A DNA stretch of 64,000 nt from Chloroflexota bacterium (GTDB lineage: Bacteria; Chloroflexota; Dehalococcoidia; Tepidiformales; Tepidiformaceae), in contig JAPPAK010000006.1 of the NCBI GenBank assembly GCA_026705605.1, positions 62,001-126,000 on the forward strand. Direction: 5' to 3'. Shown one piece after another: positions 16,943 to 26,000 of the stretch. Every line of letters begins with the position of its first letter. Within the stretch, counting starts at the first letter, position 1. Below the pieces are notes generated by a model, which searched no databases, was not told the origin of the DNA, and was given only the letters and a program-made list of their open reading frames with translations. The position numbers and the translations under genes were made by a program.

Positions 16943-17200
16943 CTAGGTGGGCAGTTCGTCGAAGGACTTGCCGGTGAGCTCCAGGTAGAGCGCGTCCGCG
17001 CATAGCTCAAGGTCGTCGTCCCACGCGATCGCCCGGTGCGGAGCAATGCGCACACGTTCGAAACATCCCGGCTCGTTCCAGGCGACGAACACGCCTTTTC
17101 CGGCCAGTCGCGACAGGTCTATCTCGCCGGTGGCGCCGTCCGAGTAGCGAAGCCACAACCGGTAGCCATCGCGAGCCTGGACTTGGGTGGGTTCGAGCAT
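16943..17200 (-). CDS. DUF2442 family protein
   Basis: An 85-residue protein matching DUF2442: VQARDGYRLWLRYSDGATGEIDLSRLAGKGVFVAWNEPGCFERVRIAPHRAIAWDDDLELCADALYLELTGK. DUF2442 proteins are small and often sit next to DUF4160 or other toxin-antitoxin-like genes. No partner is present here. Its role is unknown. It ends 67 bp from the regulator gene downstream. Confidence 0.8.
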   Translation of the reverse strand: MLEPTQVQARDGYRLWLRYSDGATGEIDLSRLAGKGVFVAWNEPGCFERVRIAPHRAIAWDDDLELCADALYLELTGKSFDELPT

Positions 17201-17201
17201 C

Positions 17202-17525
17202 CTAGGCCGCGGGCTCGACGACCGCCGACATGCTGCCCACGCTGATCTCCATCAGCGGGTCCGGTCCGTAGGCGTGGATCTGGTCCTGCTTCAGCAGGCA
17301 CTCGTCTTTCGCGCCCGTCATCAGGATCGCCTGGCCCTGGCTGTCGACGACCGAGGCGATGCCGAACGCTTTCTCCCGTGAGTAGCCGAACAGGTCGCCC
17401 AGCATGCGGATGACGTACTGGTACGTGTGGCTGTCGTCGTCGAGCAGGATGAGGTGGCAGGGCTGCTCGAGCTCTTCCTCGACCTCGGGCTGATCGACGA
17501 TCTCGGGGAGGTTGGGGGTGGTCAC
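17202..17525 (-). CDS. Divergent ClpS-like adaptor paralogue
   Basis: A 107-residue ClpS-fold protein: CHLILLDDDSHTYQYVIRMLGDLFGYSREKAFGIASVVDSQGQAIL. ClpS delivers N-degron substrates to ClpAP/ClpCP. The canonical NDD near the binding pocket is DDD here, and the region after QGQA departs from normal ClpS (TGAKDECLLKQDQIHAYGPDPLM). A canonical ClpS is encoded at 59.6 kb, so this is a paralogue with probably altered substrates. The GTG at 17525 (MTTPNLPEIV) was preferred. It stops 1 bp before the DUF2442 gene. Confidence 0.8.
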   Translation of the reverse strand: MTTPNLPEIVDQPEVEEELEQPCHLILLDDDSHTYQYVIRMLGDLFGYSREKAFGIASVVDSQGQAILMTGAKDECLLKQDQIHAYGPDPLMEISVGSMSAVVEPAA

Positions 17526-17644
17526 CCCGGCACTGTAGCGAGGGGCGGCGGCGAGCGGCAAGACGCGCTCGCTGTCACCGGGGGCTTCGCGCTCGGGCGG
17601 GGGACCGCCACGGTTCGCGCAATCCCCTCCCCCGGAGTTCGCCC

Positions 17645-18958
17645 GTGACGGCCACCCCCTTCCCCCTCCAACTCCGCGCCCTCGACCAGGACCGCCTGCG
17701 GCGCTACCGCGAGCACCTCGCTTTCTACGAGGGCGACCAGTGGGCGGGACGCGCCCGCCGCGGCGAGCGCCGCCTCGTGCTCAACTACGCGAGGGCGTTC
17801 GTCGACAAGATCACGAGCTACCTGTTCGAAGGGCACGCCCTCCAGGTCCGGCCCCGCGACCCGCTCGACCGCGCCGCCACGGAGCGCGCGCGGCAGGCCG
17901 AGCAGGCCTGGCGCGCCGTCGAAGCGGCGAACGGCCTCGAACGGCTCGATTTCGAGACGGAGCTCGACTGCGCCGTGCTCGGCGACGGCGCCTACAAGGT
18001 CACGTGGGACGTGGACGAGGGCCGCGTGCGCATCTCCGCGCCCGACGTGCAGGGCATCTTCGTCTGGCGCGCGCCCGACGACGCCTCGCGTATCGAGGCG
18101 GTCGCCTCGCAGTACGCCGCCGGGGATGCCCCCCTCCCGACAGCCGCCTTGCCCCTCTCCCCCTCAGCCGTCGACAGCCTCGTGACCGAGTACTGGACTG
18201 CGGAGACGTTCGAGCTGTGGCGCGGGCCCGAGCTGGAGCGTCGCGAGGCCAACCCGTACGGGTTCATCCCCTTCGTCGTGTTCCCCAACGTGAGCGAGCC
18301 GAAGCAGCCCTGGGGGTCGAGCGACATCGGCCCGCTGGCCGAACCGAACCGCGAGCTGAACCGCGCCTTCAGCCAGCTGAGCCAGATCCTCGAGCTCTCG
18401 GGCAATCCCATCGCCGTGCTCGAAGGCGTGGCTGGGTCGCAGGACATCGCCGTCGAGCCGGGCGCCGTCTGGGAGGTGCCCGAGCGCGCCCGCGCCTATC
18501 TGCTCGACCTGCTGCAGGGCGGCGGGGCCGCCCTCCACCGGGACTACATCGACCTCGTCTACCGCACCCTGCACGACCTCGGGGAGTCGCCTCGCACGGC
18601 CTTCGGGCAGAACCCCGCGGGCCTGAGCGGTGTCGCCCTCAACGTCGAGCTGGACCCGGTCGCGCGGAAGGTCGCGCGCAAGCGGCTCATCCGCACGCCC
18701 GTCTACGAGCGCCGCGCGATGCTCGCCCTGCGCCTGCTCGCCCGTTACGAGGGCCTGGCCATCGACGGCCTGCAGGCGGAGGCGCTGTGGGGCCCCGTCC
18801 TCCCCGCCGACCGCTCCCGCCAGGTCGCCGACGAGCGCTCACTGGTCGAGGCGGGCATCCGCTCCCGCCGCACCGCCGCCGAACGCCTCGGCTCCGACGA
18901 CCCCGAGGCCGAGTGGCAGCGCGTCCAGGAGGAAAGCGCCGCGCTTCCGCGCGGCTGA
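17645..18958 (+). CDS. Phage portal protein (SPP1 gp6-like)
   Basis: A 437-residue intact portal protein. Portals form the dodecameric ring through which DNA enters the capsid. Family features: an N-terminal HLAFYEGDQWAGRARRGERRLVLNYARAFVDKITSYLFEGHALQV, a middle ELDCAVLGDGAYKVTWD and VFVWRAPDD-like stretch, GSSDIGPLAEPNRELNRAFSQLSQILELSGNPIAVLEG, and a helical stem region near SGVALNVELDPVARKVARKR. It stands alone, divergent from clpS-like and convergent with a membrane gene. Its last codons are part of hairpin array R1. The frame is intact and its base use matches that of its neighbours. Confidence 0.82.
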   Translation: MTATPFPLQLRALDQDRLRRYREHLAFYEGDQWAGRARRGERRLVLNYARAFVDKITSYLFEGHALQVRPRDPLDRAATERARQAEQAWRAVEAANGLERLDFETELDCAVLGDGAYKVTWDVDEGRVRISAPDVQGIFVWRAPDDASRIEAVASQYAAGDAPLPTAALPLSPSAVDSLVTEYWTAETFELWRGPELERREANPYGFIPFVVFPNVSEPKQPWGSSDIGPLAEPNRELNRAFSQLSQILELSGNPIAVLEGVAGSQDIAVEPGAVWEVPERARAYLLDLLQGGGAALHRDYIDLVYRTLHDLGESPRTAFGQNPAGLSGVALNVELDPVARKVARKRLIRTPVYERRAMLALRLLARYEGLAIDGLQAEALWGPVLPADRSRQVADERSLVEAGIRSRRTAAERLGSDDPEAEWQRVQEESAALPRG

Positions 18959-19045
18959 GTGGAGCGCTCGCGCTGCGCGCTTCGCTGAGGAGGGCGGCGG
19001 CTTCGCCACCTGAGTGGAGCGCGTCGCTGTCGCGCCGCTGAGTGG
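18929..19045 (+). repeat. Hairpin array R1 (four modules)
   Basis: About 117 bp of four consecutive units. Each starts with GRAAGCG or GGAGCG, holds a short palindrome (for example GCCGCGC-TTCC-GCGCGGC) and ends in CTGAGT. The first unit overlaps the last nine codons of the portal gene and supplies its TGA stop. It is clearly homologous, unit by unit, to array R4 after the thiolase gene. It lies between convergent genes. Confidence 0.85.
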
Positions 19046-19091
19046 GGCCGGGGCGGGGACTAGCCACGAACCACTAGTCACCAGCCTCTGG

Positions 19092-19556
19092 CTAGAACGG
19101 CTTGAAGATGGCCAGCCAGGCCATGAGCGGGACGCTTAGCACTAGGGCCGTGCCGAAGACGAGCGGGACGCGGTCGTCGAGGATCTCGCGCAGCTCGTCG
19201 GTGGCCTCGCCGTCGCGGGCGGCGATGAGCGCGGCCGTGCGCGCGCGCCGCAGGCCGAAGCCCATGAGGGGCAGGCAGACCAGCCAGAAGAACACGAAGA
19301 GGCCCGTGAGCGCCGCCAGCCAGCCGTCGCGGATGAAGTCGTACTCGGCCACGCCCCAGAAGAAGCCGGTCGCGCCCGAGAGCATGGCCCCGGGCAGGAG
19401 GACGCGCGTCTCGTTGTTGGCCGCTTCGACGAGGGCGTACATCTGGAACTGGACGTCCTTCGAGAGCCAGGCGCGCACGATCAGCGGGTAGGTCGCGCCT
19501 AGTCCTGCGCCCATCCAGAGCAGGGCGAGGATGTGAACGATGCGCCAGGCGTCCAC
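19092..19556 (-). CDS. Four-helix integral membrane protein, DUF2269-like
   Basis: A 154-residue membrane protein with four hydrophobic segments (WRIVHILALLWMGAGLGATYPLIV, VLLPGAMLSGATGFFWG, WLAALTGLFVFFWLVCLPLMGFGL, LVFGTALVLSVPLMAWLAIF). An HILALLWMGAG start, with a histidine early in helix 1, resembles the DUF2269 family. Its role is unknown. The GTG start shares a base with the pyrG stop (TAGTG), so it is translationally coupled to pyrG. Confidence 0.75.
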   Translation of the reverse strand: MDAWRIVHILALLWMGAGLGATYPLIVRAWLSKDVQFQMYALVEAANNETRVLLPGAMLSGATGFFWGVAEYDFIRDGWLAALTGLFVFFWLVCLPLMGFGLRRARTAALIAARDGEATDELREILDDRVPLVFGTALVLSVPLMAWLAIFKPF

Positions 19557-21193
19557 TAGCCGGCGGCGACGACGGGGGTGGTCTCGCTCCGGGGGGAACG
19601 GTGCGCGAGGGCGGTGTTCACGAAGCCGTGGAAGAGGGGATGAGGGCGGTTGGGCCGGCTCTGCAGCTCGGGGTGGAACTGCGTTCCCAGCATGAAGGGG
19701 TGGTCCGCGACCTCGGCGATCTCCGCCAGTGTCCCGTCGGGCGAGGTGCCCGCGACCGTGAGGCCCGCCGCCTCCATCTCGTCGCGGAAGCGGTTGTTCA
19801 ACTCCCAGCGATGGCGGTGGCGCTCGTTCACGAGCCCCTCGTCGTAGTTCCCCGCGGCGATGCTTCCGGAGCGCAGGCGGCAGGGGTACCAGCCGAGCCG
19901 CATCGTGCCGCCCTTGGCGACGACGCCCTCCTGCTCCTCGAGCAGGCTGATGACGGGGAAGGGCGACTCCGGGTCGAACTCGGTCGAGTTGGCCCCGTCC
20001 CAGCCGCACACGTTGCGCGCGAACTCGGTGACCATCACCTGCAGGCCAAGGCAGAGCCCGAGGTAGGGGATGCCGTTCTCGCGTGCGTGGCGGGCGGCGG
20101 CGATCTTCCCCTCCCAGCCCCGCTCCCCGAAGCCTCCCGGCACCACGATCCCGTCGACGTCGGCGAGCACGGCCTCGGCGGGGCGCGTCTCCAGGTCCTC
20201 GGCGTGCACCCAGCGGATGCTGACCTCGGCGTCGTGCGCGATTCCCGCATGCACGAGCGCCTCTTTCACCGAGAGGTAGGCGTCCTGCAGCTCCACGTAC
20301 TTGCCGACGATCGCCACCTCGAGGTCGCGCGCGGGGTGGCGCTGGCGATCGACCATCGCCTCCCAGGCGGTCAGGTCGTGCGCCTTCGCCTTCAACCCCA
20401 GCCGTTCGAGCACGAAGTCGCCCAGGCCGCGCGCCTCGAGGATGAGGGGAACGGCGTAGATCGTGTCGACCGTCTCCAGGGCGATAACGGCGCGCGGATC
20501 GACGTCGCAGAAGTCCGCGATCTTGTTGCAGATGTCGCCCGGCACGGAGTGGTCGCTGCGGGCGAGGATGGCGTCCGGCTGGATGCCCATCGAGCGCAGC
20601 TCGCTCACGGAATGCTGCGTCGGCTTCGTCTTCAGCTCGCCCGTGGCCCCGATGAAGGGTAGGAAGGTGACGTGCACGCTGAGGAAGTCGTCGGCGGGCA
20701 CATCGTGGCGGATCTGGCGCATCGCCTCGATGAACGTCTGGCCCTCAATGTCGCCGACCGTGCCGCCCACCTCGCAGATGATGACCTCGGCGTTGCTCGC
20801 CTCGGCGGCCGCATGGATCCGCGCCTTGATCTCGTTCGTCAGGTGGGGAACCGCCTGGATGGTGCCGCCGAGGTAGTCGCCGTGGCGCTCGCGGTCGAGC
20901 ACCGCCCGGTAGACCTGGCCGCTGGTGACGGAGCAGGCGGCGGAGAGATCCTGGTCGAGGAAGCGCTCGTAGTGGCCGAGATCGAGGTCCGTCTCGGCCC
21001 CGTCGGCCGTCACGAACACCTCGCCGTGCTGGTAGGGCGACATGGTGCCGGGGTCGACGTTGAGGTAGGGGTCGAGCTTTTGAACGGTGACGGAGATTCC
21101 GCGGGATTTGAGCAGGCGCCCGATACTGGCGGTGGTTATGCCTTTACCGACGCCGCTGACCACGCCGCCGGTAACGAAGATGAACTTGGCCAT
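19556..21193 (-). CDS. pyrG: CTP synthase
   Basis: CTP synthase aminates UTP to CTP using glutamine. At 545 residues it has the usual full length. The synthase half begins FIFVTGGVVSGVGKGITTASIGRLLKSRG and contains LDPYLNVDPGTMSPYQHGEVFVTADGAETDLDLGHYERF. The glutaminase half has IPYLGLCLGLQVMVTEFARNVCG (nucleophile Cys) and FMLGTQFHPELQSRP (His-Glu). The ATG is preceded by a good AGGAG site. It is divergent from the sigma factor gene. Confidence 0.97.
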   Translation of the reverse strand: MAKFIFVTGGVVSGVGKGITTASIGRLLKSRGISVTVQKLDPYLNVDPGTMSPYQHGEVFVTADGAETDLDLGHYERFLDQDLSAACSVTSGQVYRAVLDRERHGDYLGGTIQAVPHLTNEIKARIHAAAEASNAEVIICEVGGTVGDIEGQTFIEAMRQIRHDVPADDFLSVHVTFLPFIGATGELKTKPTQHSVSELRSMGIQPDAILARSDHSVPGDICNKIADFCDVDPRAVIALETVDTIYAVPLILEARGLGDFVLERLGLKAKAHDLTAWEAMVDRQRHPARDLEVAIVGKYVELQDAYLSVKEALVHAGIAHDAEVSIRWVHAEDLETRPAEAVLADVDGIVVPGGFGERGWEGKIAAARHARENGIPYLGLCLGLQVMVTEFARNVCGWDGANSTEFDPESPFPVISLLEEQEGVVAKGGTMRLGWYPCRLRSGSIAAGNYDEGLVNERHRHRWELNNRFRDEMEAAGLTVAGTSPDGTLAEIAEVADHPFMLGTQFHPELQSRPNRPHPLFHGFVNTALAHRSPRSETTPVVAAG

Positions 21194-21390
21194 GCCACTC
21201 CTGCGGGTGATTGCTCCCCGAATGCTACGAGCGAGGCCCGAGGCCAGTCAACGAACGGCGATGGTCCGCGAGTAACCTTTACACGCCCTGGGCGTTATCA
21301 CGGGTATGTTGCGCTCTAGCGGGGCGGCTTACTATGCTCGCGTGGAGTGGTGGGGGCGCGCTGTGGAGACGGCGCGCACTGGGAGTCTGT

Positions 21391-21960
21391 GTGGAACCGA
21401 TGGCGCCCAGCGAGCTTGCTCCGGACTTCGACGAGCGTTTGGCCGTCGAGCAGGCCCAGTCTGGCGATCAGGAAGCGCTGAGCACGCTCTACACCTTCTA
21501 CTTTCCGCGCGTGTATCGCTACGTGGCGGGCCGCGTACGCTCGACGCAGGACGCCGAGGACGTGACCGAGGAAGTGTTCCTCAAACTCGTCAAGAACCTG
21601 CAGCGGTACGAGTGGCGGGGGCTCCCCTTCGGGGCGTGGGTCTTCCGCATCGCGCGCAACGAGGTGGTCTCGCATGCGCGCCGGCAGCGGCGGCGAGGCA
21701 TCCCCGCCCAGCTCTCCGAGACGATGCCCGACGACCGGCAGGACCATGTGGCCGCCTACGAGCTGCAGGCGACCATCGAAGTGGTGCGCGAGGCGACGGC
21801 CAAGCTGCCGCCCGCCCAGCGCGACGTGATCTCGTTGCGCTTCGGCGCGGGGCTCTCGGTGGCCGAGACGGCGCTCGCCCTGGGCAAGACGCAGAACAAC
21901 GTGAAGGTGCTCCAGCACAAGGCCATCGCGAAGCTGCAAGGGATGGTCGCTGAGGAATGA
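21391..21960 (+). CDS. ECF-type RNA polymerase sigma factor
   Basis: A 189-residue sigma-70 family factor. Region 2 is AVEQAQSGDQEALSTLYTFYFPRVYRYVAGRVRSTQDAEDVTEEVFLKLVKNLQRYEWRGLPFGAWVFRIARNEVVSHARR. Region 4 is LPPAQRDVISLRFGAGLSVAETALALGKTQNNVKVLQHKAIAKLQ. I chose the GTG at 21391. A TACTAT box at 21330-21335 would give a short leader. The stop overlaps the start of its membrane partner (ATGA), which is the usual arrangement for an ECF factor with its regulator. Confidence 0.92.
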   Translation: MEPMAPSELAPDFDERLAVEQAQSGDQEALSTLYTFYFPRVYRYVAGRVRSTQDAEDVTEEVFLKLVKNLQRYEWRGLPFGAWVFRIARNEVVSHARRQRRRGIPAQLSETMPDDRQDHVAAYELQATIEVVREATAKLPPAQRDVISLRFGAGLSVAETALALGKTQNNVKVLQHKAIAKLQGMVAEE

Positions 21961-23081
21961 TGCGGTTCCTGGACTTCTTCCGCCGCACGCCTGATCCGCA
22001 GGCCGAAATCTTCGCCGAGGCGCTCGACCTCTACGAGGACGGGCTGGAGATTGCCGTCATCCTCGAGCGCTACTCGGAGGACGTGCAGGACTGGCTGAAG
22101 CCGCTGCTCTCCACCGGCCAGATCATCGGCGGGACCTACCAGGCGGAGGAGGCGAGCTACTACTTCGAGGGCTCCCTGAAGGCGAAGGTGCTGGCTGCCG
22201 CCACGCCTGTCATCGGCGGCGTGCCCGAGGATCCGCTGCCCGAGCCTTCCCGCTTCGGCCAGTTCGGCGCCGCCGTCGCCTCCGTGGGGGTGCTGGGGGT
22301 GGCCGCCATGCTCGGCGTCATCACCTTCGGGTTCGTCACCGCCGGCGAGTCGGTACCGGGCGAGTGGAACTACAACTTCAAGCGCGCCACCGAACAGGCC
22401 CAGGTGCGCTTCGCCAGCGGCGACGAGCGCATCAACGTGCGTATCCGCCTGGCGCAGGAGCGCATCGACGAGATCCAGGCGCTCTCCGCCCGCGGCAACC
22501 TGAGCGAGGGCCACATCGACAGCTTCACCGCCGAGCTCGACGACATCCGCGAGCTCGCCGAGGAGGAACGGTTCGATGCGTTGCAGCAGGCCAAGGTGCG
22601 TTCCATCAGCGAGACCGCCGAGGTCGTGCTTGCCGACACCGAGGAGGAGCTCGCCACCGAGGCCGAGGAAGCGGTGGCGTACGCCGCCGAGGTGGCCGCC
22701 GCCGTGAGCACCGACAAGGTGAAGCCGCTCGACGGGGCGAATCCCGAAGCGACCGCGACGCCGGAGCCGGGGACGACCCCGACGCCCGAACCGACGCCAG
22801 TCGCGACCGAGGAGCCATCCGCCTCCGAAGCGACGCCCACTCCCGAGGCGACGATCTCGACCGGTGTCGCCGAGGACCCGGAGGCGCTTACGACGCCCAC
22901 GGACCCGGACGCGGAGGGGACCGTGACGACCGGAGTTGACGAGGATCCGGAGCCGCTCACGACGCCGGAGCCGACGCCCGAGGGGACGGTCACAACCGGC
23001 GTGGACGAGAATCCCGAACCGCTCACCGACCCCGAGGACACGCCAACCCCAACCCCCACGCCCGAGAGCGGCGGCAACTAG
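21957..23081 (+). CDS. DUF5667 membrane protein, putative anti-sigma factor
   Basis: A 374-residue single-pass protein. The cytoplasmic N-terminus (FAEALDLYEDGLEIAVILERYSEDVQDWLKPLLSTG) resembles the sigma-binding region of DUF5667 partners. The membrane span is AAVASVGVLGVAAMLGVITFGFV. Outside lies the DUF5667 helical repeat with the hallmark PGEWNYNFKRATEQAQVRF, then coiled coil. The C-terminal 110 residues are a Thr/Pro linker with three copies of a unit of about 20 residues (GVAEDPEALTTP, GVDEDPEPLTTP, GVDENPEPLTDP). It is coupled to the sigma factor, so it probably controls it from the membrane. Confidence 0.8.
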   Translation: MMRFLDFFRRTPDPQAEIFAEALDLYEDGLEIAVILERYSEDVQDWLKPLLSTGQIIGGTYQAEEASYYFEGSLKAKVLAAATPVIGGVPEDPLPEPSRFGQFGAAVASVGVLGVAAMLGVITFGFVTAGESVPGEWNYNFKRATEQAQVRFASGDERINVRIRLAQERIDEIQALSARGNLSEGHIDSFTAELDDIRELAEEERFDALQQAKVRSISETAEVVLADTEEELATEAEEAVAYAAEVAAAVSTDKVKPLDGANPEATATPEPGTTPTPEPTPVATEEPSASEATPTPEATISTGVAEDPEALTTPTDPDAEGTVTTGVDEDPEPLTTPEPTPEGTVTTGVDENPEPLTDPEDTPTPTPTPESGGN

Positions 23082-23545
23082 CGCCCCTCGCGCTCCTCGC
23101 TGGCGATAGCGCCTTCTTCCCCGGACGCCCAGCGGCGGAACTCCGCGAGCGCCTCGTCGTCGAAGATCTCGGCGGCGCGCCGCCACTCCTCCTCGGTCCG
23201 GGGTGGGACGCCGTGCATCAGGAGGCCGCGAAGGGCCACTTCCTGCAGGGCCAGCTCGTCCGCCTCGGGGGTGGGGCCGAGCTGGAGCAGCGTGTGCATC
23301 ATGCGGTTCACGGCCGAGGCCGCCGGCGGCGTGACGCGGCCCGCCAGCGTCTCCTCGATCAGCCACCAGCCCAGCGCGCGCAGGTCGCGCTCCCGTATCG
23401 CCCCCACGGGTGATCGTGTCCGCGTCCGGCCGGACCGTCCCTCGCGGGCGTGGGCATGCGCGTGGTGGGGGCACTGGCCGGCGGGGAAGCGGCAGGGGGC
23501 GCCGCCGCGCGTGGGCGCGCCGCAGCGATCGTCGTTCCGGGTCAT
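23078..23545 (-). CDS. Phage-like protein with CGAPT..PC finger, TerS-like
   Basis: A 155-residue protein. Its N-terminus (RCGAPTRGGAPCRFPAGQCPHH) is the cysteine/histidine motif often seen at the start of phage small-terminase-associated proteins. A helical body follows (LRALGWWLIEETLAGRVTPPAASAVNRMMHTLLQLG, EVALRGLLMHGVPPRTEEEWRRAAEIFDDEALAEFRRW). I infer a terminase small subunit or related packaging adaptor, with moderate doubt. It is intact, lies between a subtilase and the ECF partner, and its stop overlaps that gene's stop (CTAG). Confidence 0.5.
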   Translation of the reverse strand: MTRNDDRCGAPTRGGAPCRFPAGQCPHHAHAHAREGRSGRTRTRSPVGAIRERDLRALGWWLIEETLAGRVTPPAASAVNRMMHTLLQLGPTPEADELALQEVALRGLLMHGVPPRTEEEWRRAAEIFDDEALAEFRRWASGEEGAIASEEREGR

Positions 23546-23604
23546 CCGGTGGAGCTTGCGGGGGCGGTCCCGCAGCCAGAACCCGCCCCTGACGCGCCTG
23601 CGCG

Positions 23605-25770
23605 CTAGAACATTACGAGCGTGGCGGGGGCGATCATCCGGATCCAGTAGATGCGGTACGGGTGGAGGCCCCCGAAGTCGTTCAGCGCCGGCGCCGAGCC
23701 GGGCAGGTACGAATCCCAGAGCCCCGTGAGGTTGTCGTAGCGCAGCACCTGGTCGTAGCGGCCGGCGATGCTGGCCAGGGCCTCCTCCACCGGCCGCGAC
23801 CCGCCCGTGTAGACGACCGCGTTCCAGCCCTCCGCCAACTCCACGCGGCGACCGGTAGGCGTGTCCGGGTTGGCGTCGAACACGTCCCCGCCCTCGCTGT
23901 AGACCCAGAGCGCCTGGTAACGCGAGAGCTCGGTCAGCGTCTGCGCCTGGTCGGGGGCGCCGGGATAGTAGAGCTGGAACGCGCCGCCGCCTTCCGCGTC
24001 CGGGTCCCACGCGGCGATGGCGGACCAGCCATCGGGGAAGGCGGCCGCGGCCGCGGGGAGCGACGCCGTCGGCCCGAGGTAAGCGACCTGGCTCCACCCA
24101 GCGCCCAGCTCCTGCGCCACGACCGCGCCCGGAGGCGGATCGATGCCGTTCACCGTGTACTCGGTAAGGAGGAGCGACTCGTTTTGCGCGCTCCAGGACA
24201 GGACGGTCGCCGCCGGGCGCTCGCCGATGAAGATCTCGACCTCGCGCCCCAGTGCGCCACACCCCGGGACCTCGTTCTCGCCGGCGATGCGCAGGGAGTA
24301 GCTGGCCGTGCCGTTCGCGTTCTCCGTCTCGGTGGCGCCGCACTCGACGCCGCCGATGAGGGCGCGCACCGGCGTTCCCGGAGGGGGCCGCGTCCAGTCG
24401 TCGAGGGCGGAGCCGCTCACGGTCATGGGGACGCGTTCGAGGGCCGCCTTCATGTCGATCACGCCGTGACCCGCCCAGTTGCCGCCGTGGGCGGCCGGCG
24501 CGGGCTCGCTGGCGGACTCCTGCACGATATCGATGTACTCCTCCATCGTGAGGTCGGGGTTGCGCGCCATCACGAGCGCGAACAGGCCCGTCACGATCGG
24601 CGCCGCCCAGCTCGTCGCCCCGGGCAGCCTTCCGTAGGGGATATCAAGCAGGTCGGAACGCACGGTGCTGGCCATGCCGCTGCCGGGAGCGGCCAGGTCT
24701 ACGCCACCCCCGAAGGAGCTGTAGGGAGCCCAGGCGTTGTTGTTGGCGGGGTCTGTCGCCCCCACGCCGATCACGTTCGGATACTGCGCATAGGCCGCGG
24801 GAAAGCCCACGCCTCGGGACGCGTGGTTGCCCGCCGAGGCCACGATGATGAGGCCGTCGGCCAGCGCATCCTCGATCGCCTCCCGAAGCTCGGGGATGTC
24901 GGCGGCGGGGTCGCCGGGTGAGCTTGCGAGGCTGAGGTTGATGATGTCCGCGCCCATGCGCCTCGCGTAGTCGATGGCCCGCGCGACGTTGGCCATCTCG
25001 CCCGTGGGCTGCGCGTCTCCCGGCCCGCAGTCGAGGGCCTTCAGGATCATGAGGCGCACCCGCCAGGCCACCCCGCTGATGCCGGTGGAGTTGTTTCCGC
25101 GGGCGCCGATGATCCCCGCCACGGCCGTCCCGTGGGAACCGAGGGCGTCCGCGGTGCCGTCGTCGTCCTGCACGTCGCCGGTCGGCGTGCTCGAGGTGTA
25201 GCCGCACTCGCTGATGCGCTTGGGGGTCAGGTTGAGGAACCGGCAGCCGTGTTCGTCGTCGATGCAGCCGTTGTTGTCGTCGTCGACGCCGTCGTTGTCC
25301 GAGTCGTTCGGGTTCCGCCAAAGGTTGGCGACCAGGTCCTCATGGCGCAGGTCGACCCCCGAGTCGATCACCGCCACGATGATGTCCTCGGCGTTCGTGG
25401 TGATGTCCCACCCGGCGGGCGCGCCCACGGGTCCGAGGTAGGGCGACTGGGCGCTCCCGTAGAACGCGTCGTTGGGGTCACCGGCGGCGGTCACGGTGGG
25501 GTTCGGCGAGACGCTGGCGATGCCCGGCTGGTCTTCGAGCCAGTCCAGGTAGGCCTCCGCGGTCATCCCTTCGGGTACCGGCAGCTGGCGGTAGCCCCGG
25601 CCCTCCAGCGAGGGCGCGTCGTCCGCGCCCGACGCCAGCCGAACGCTGACCCAGTGCTCGCCGACCGGTTCGGCAGGTGCGCTGCCCGGCTGGGCCGCGA
25701 CGATCGCGGCCAGCAGGGCCAGAGCGGCCAGGATTCGGATCGTGTGTTTCGCCACGAAGCGGTTGCTCAA
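23605..25770 (-). CDS. Secreted subtilisin-like serine protease (S8)
   Basis: A 721-residue exported protease. It has a signal peptide (IRILAALALLAAIVAAQPGSAPA) and a short propeptide. The catalytic domain shows Asp in VAVIDSGVDLRHEDLV, His in GSHGTAVAGIIGARG, the oxyanion Asn in ASAGNHASRG and Ser in ATSWAAPIVTGLFALVMARN. A Ca-binding-like insert NDSDNDGVDDDNNGC follows the Asp motif. After the protease come a beta domain and two repeats of a GWxAV...Y/W...L...Y motif (GWSAIAAWDP, GWNAVVYTGG), common in C-termini of Chloroflexi secreted proteins. The start is TTG at 25770, or GTG four codons later. Confidence 0.93.
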   Translation of the reverse strand: MSNRFVAKHTIRILAALALLAAIVAAQPGSAPAEPVGEHWVSVRLASGADDAPSLEGRGYRQLPVPEGMTAEAYLDWLEDQPGIASVSPNPTVTAAGDPNDAFYGSAQSPYLGPVGAPAGWDITTNAEDIIVAVIDSGVDLRHEDLVANLWRNPNDSDNDGVDDDNNGCIDDEHGCRFLNLTPKRISECGYTSSTPTGDVQDDDGTADALGSHGTAVAGIIGARGNNSTGISGVAWRVRLMILKALDCGPGDAQPTGEMANVARAIDYARRMGADIINLSLASSPGDPAADIPELREAIEDALADGLIIVASAGNHASRGVGFPAAYAQYPNVIGVGATDPANNNAWAPYSSFGGGVDLAAPGSGMASTVRSDLLDIPYGRLPGATSWAAPIVTGLFALVMARNPDLTMEEYIDIVQESASEPAPAAHGGNWAGHGVIDMKAALERVPMTVSGSALDDWTRPPPGTPVRALIGGVECGATETENANGTASYSLRIAGENEVPGCGALGREVEIFIGERPAATVLSWSAQNESLLLTEYTVNGIDPPPGAVVAQELGAGWSQVAYLGPTASLPAAAAAFPDGWSAIAAWDPDAEGGGAFQLYYPGAPDQAQTLTELSRYQALWVYSEGGDVFDANPDTPTGRRVELAEGWNAVVYTGGSRPVEEALASIAGRYDQVLRYDNLTGLWDSYLPGSAPALNDFGGLHPYRIYWIRMIAPATLVMF

Positions 25771-26000
25771 GCCCTGGTCACGGATGCAGGCATGAAGTGA
25801 GGTTCCTGGCGGGGTCGCATGCCCCGTTCGCGGATGTTATCAAGCCCGCCGCTGCCGCCGTCGCCCCTCTCGGTGCGAGACAGGGCGCATCGGCAGTGGC
25901 AAGGTTGGACTGAGTGTAGGGCAGCCCGGCGCGAGCGTCCCCCCGGAAGGTGAAGGAGTGCTTGCCCAGGGCCGGCTGCCCGGAGCGGAGCAAACGACGT

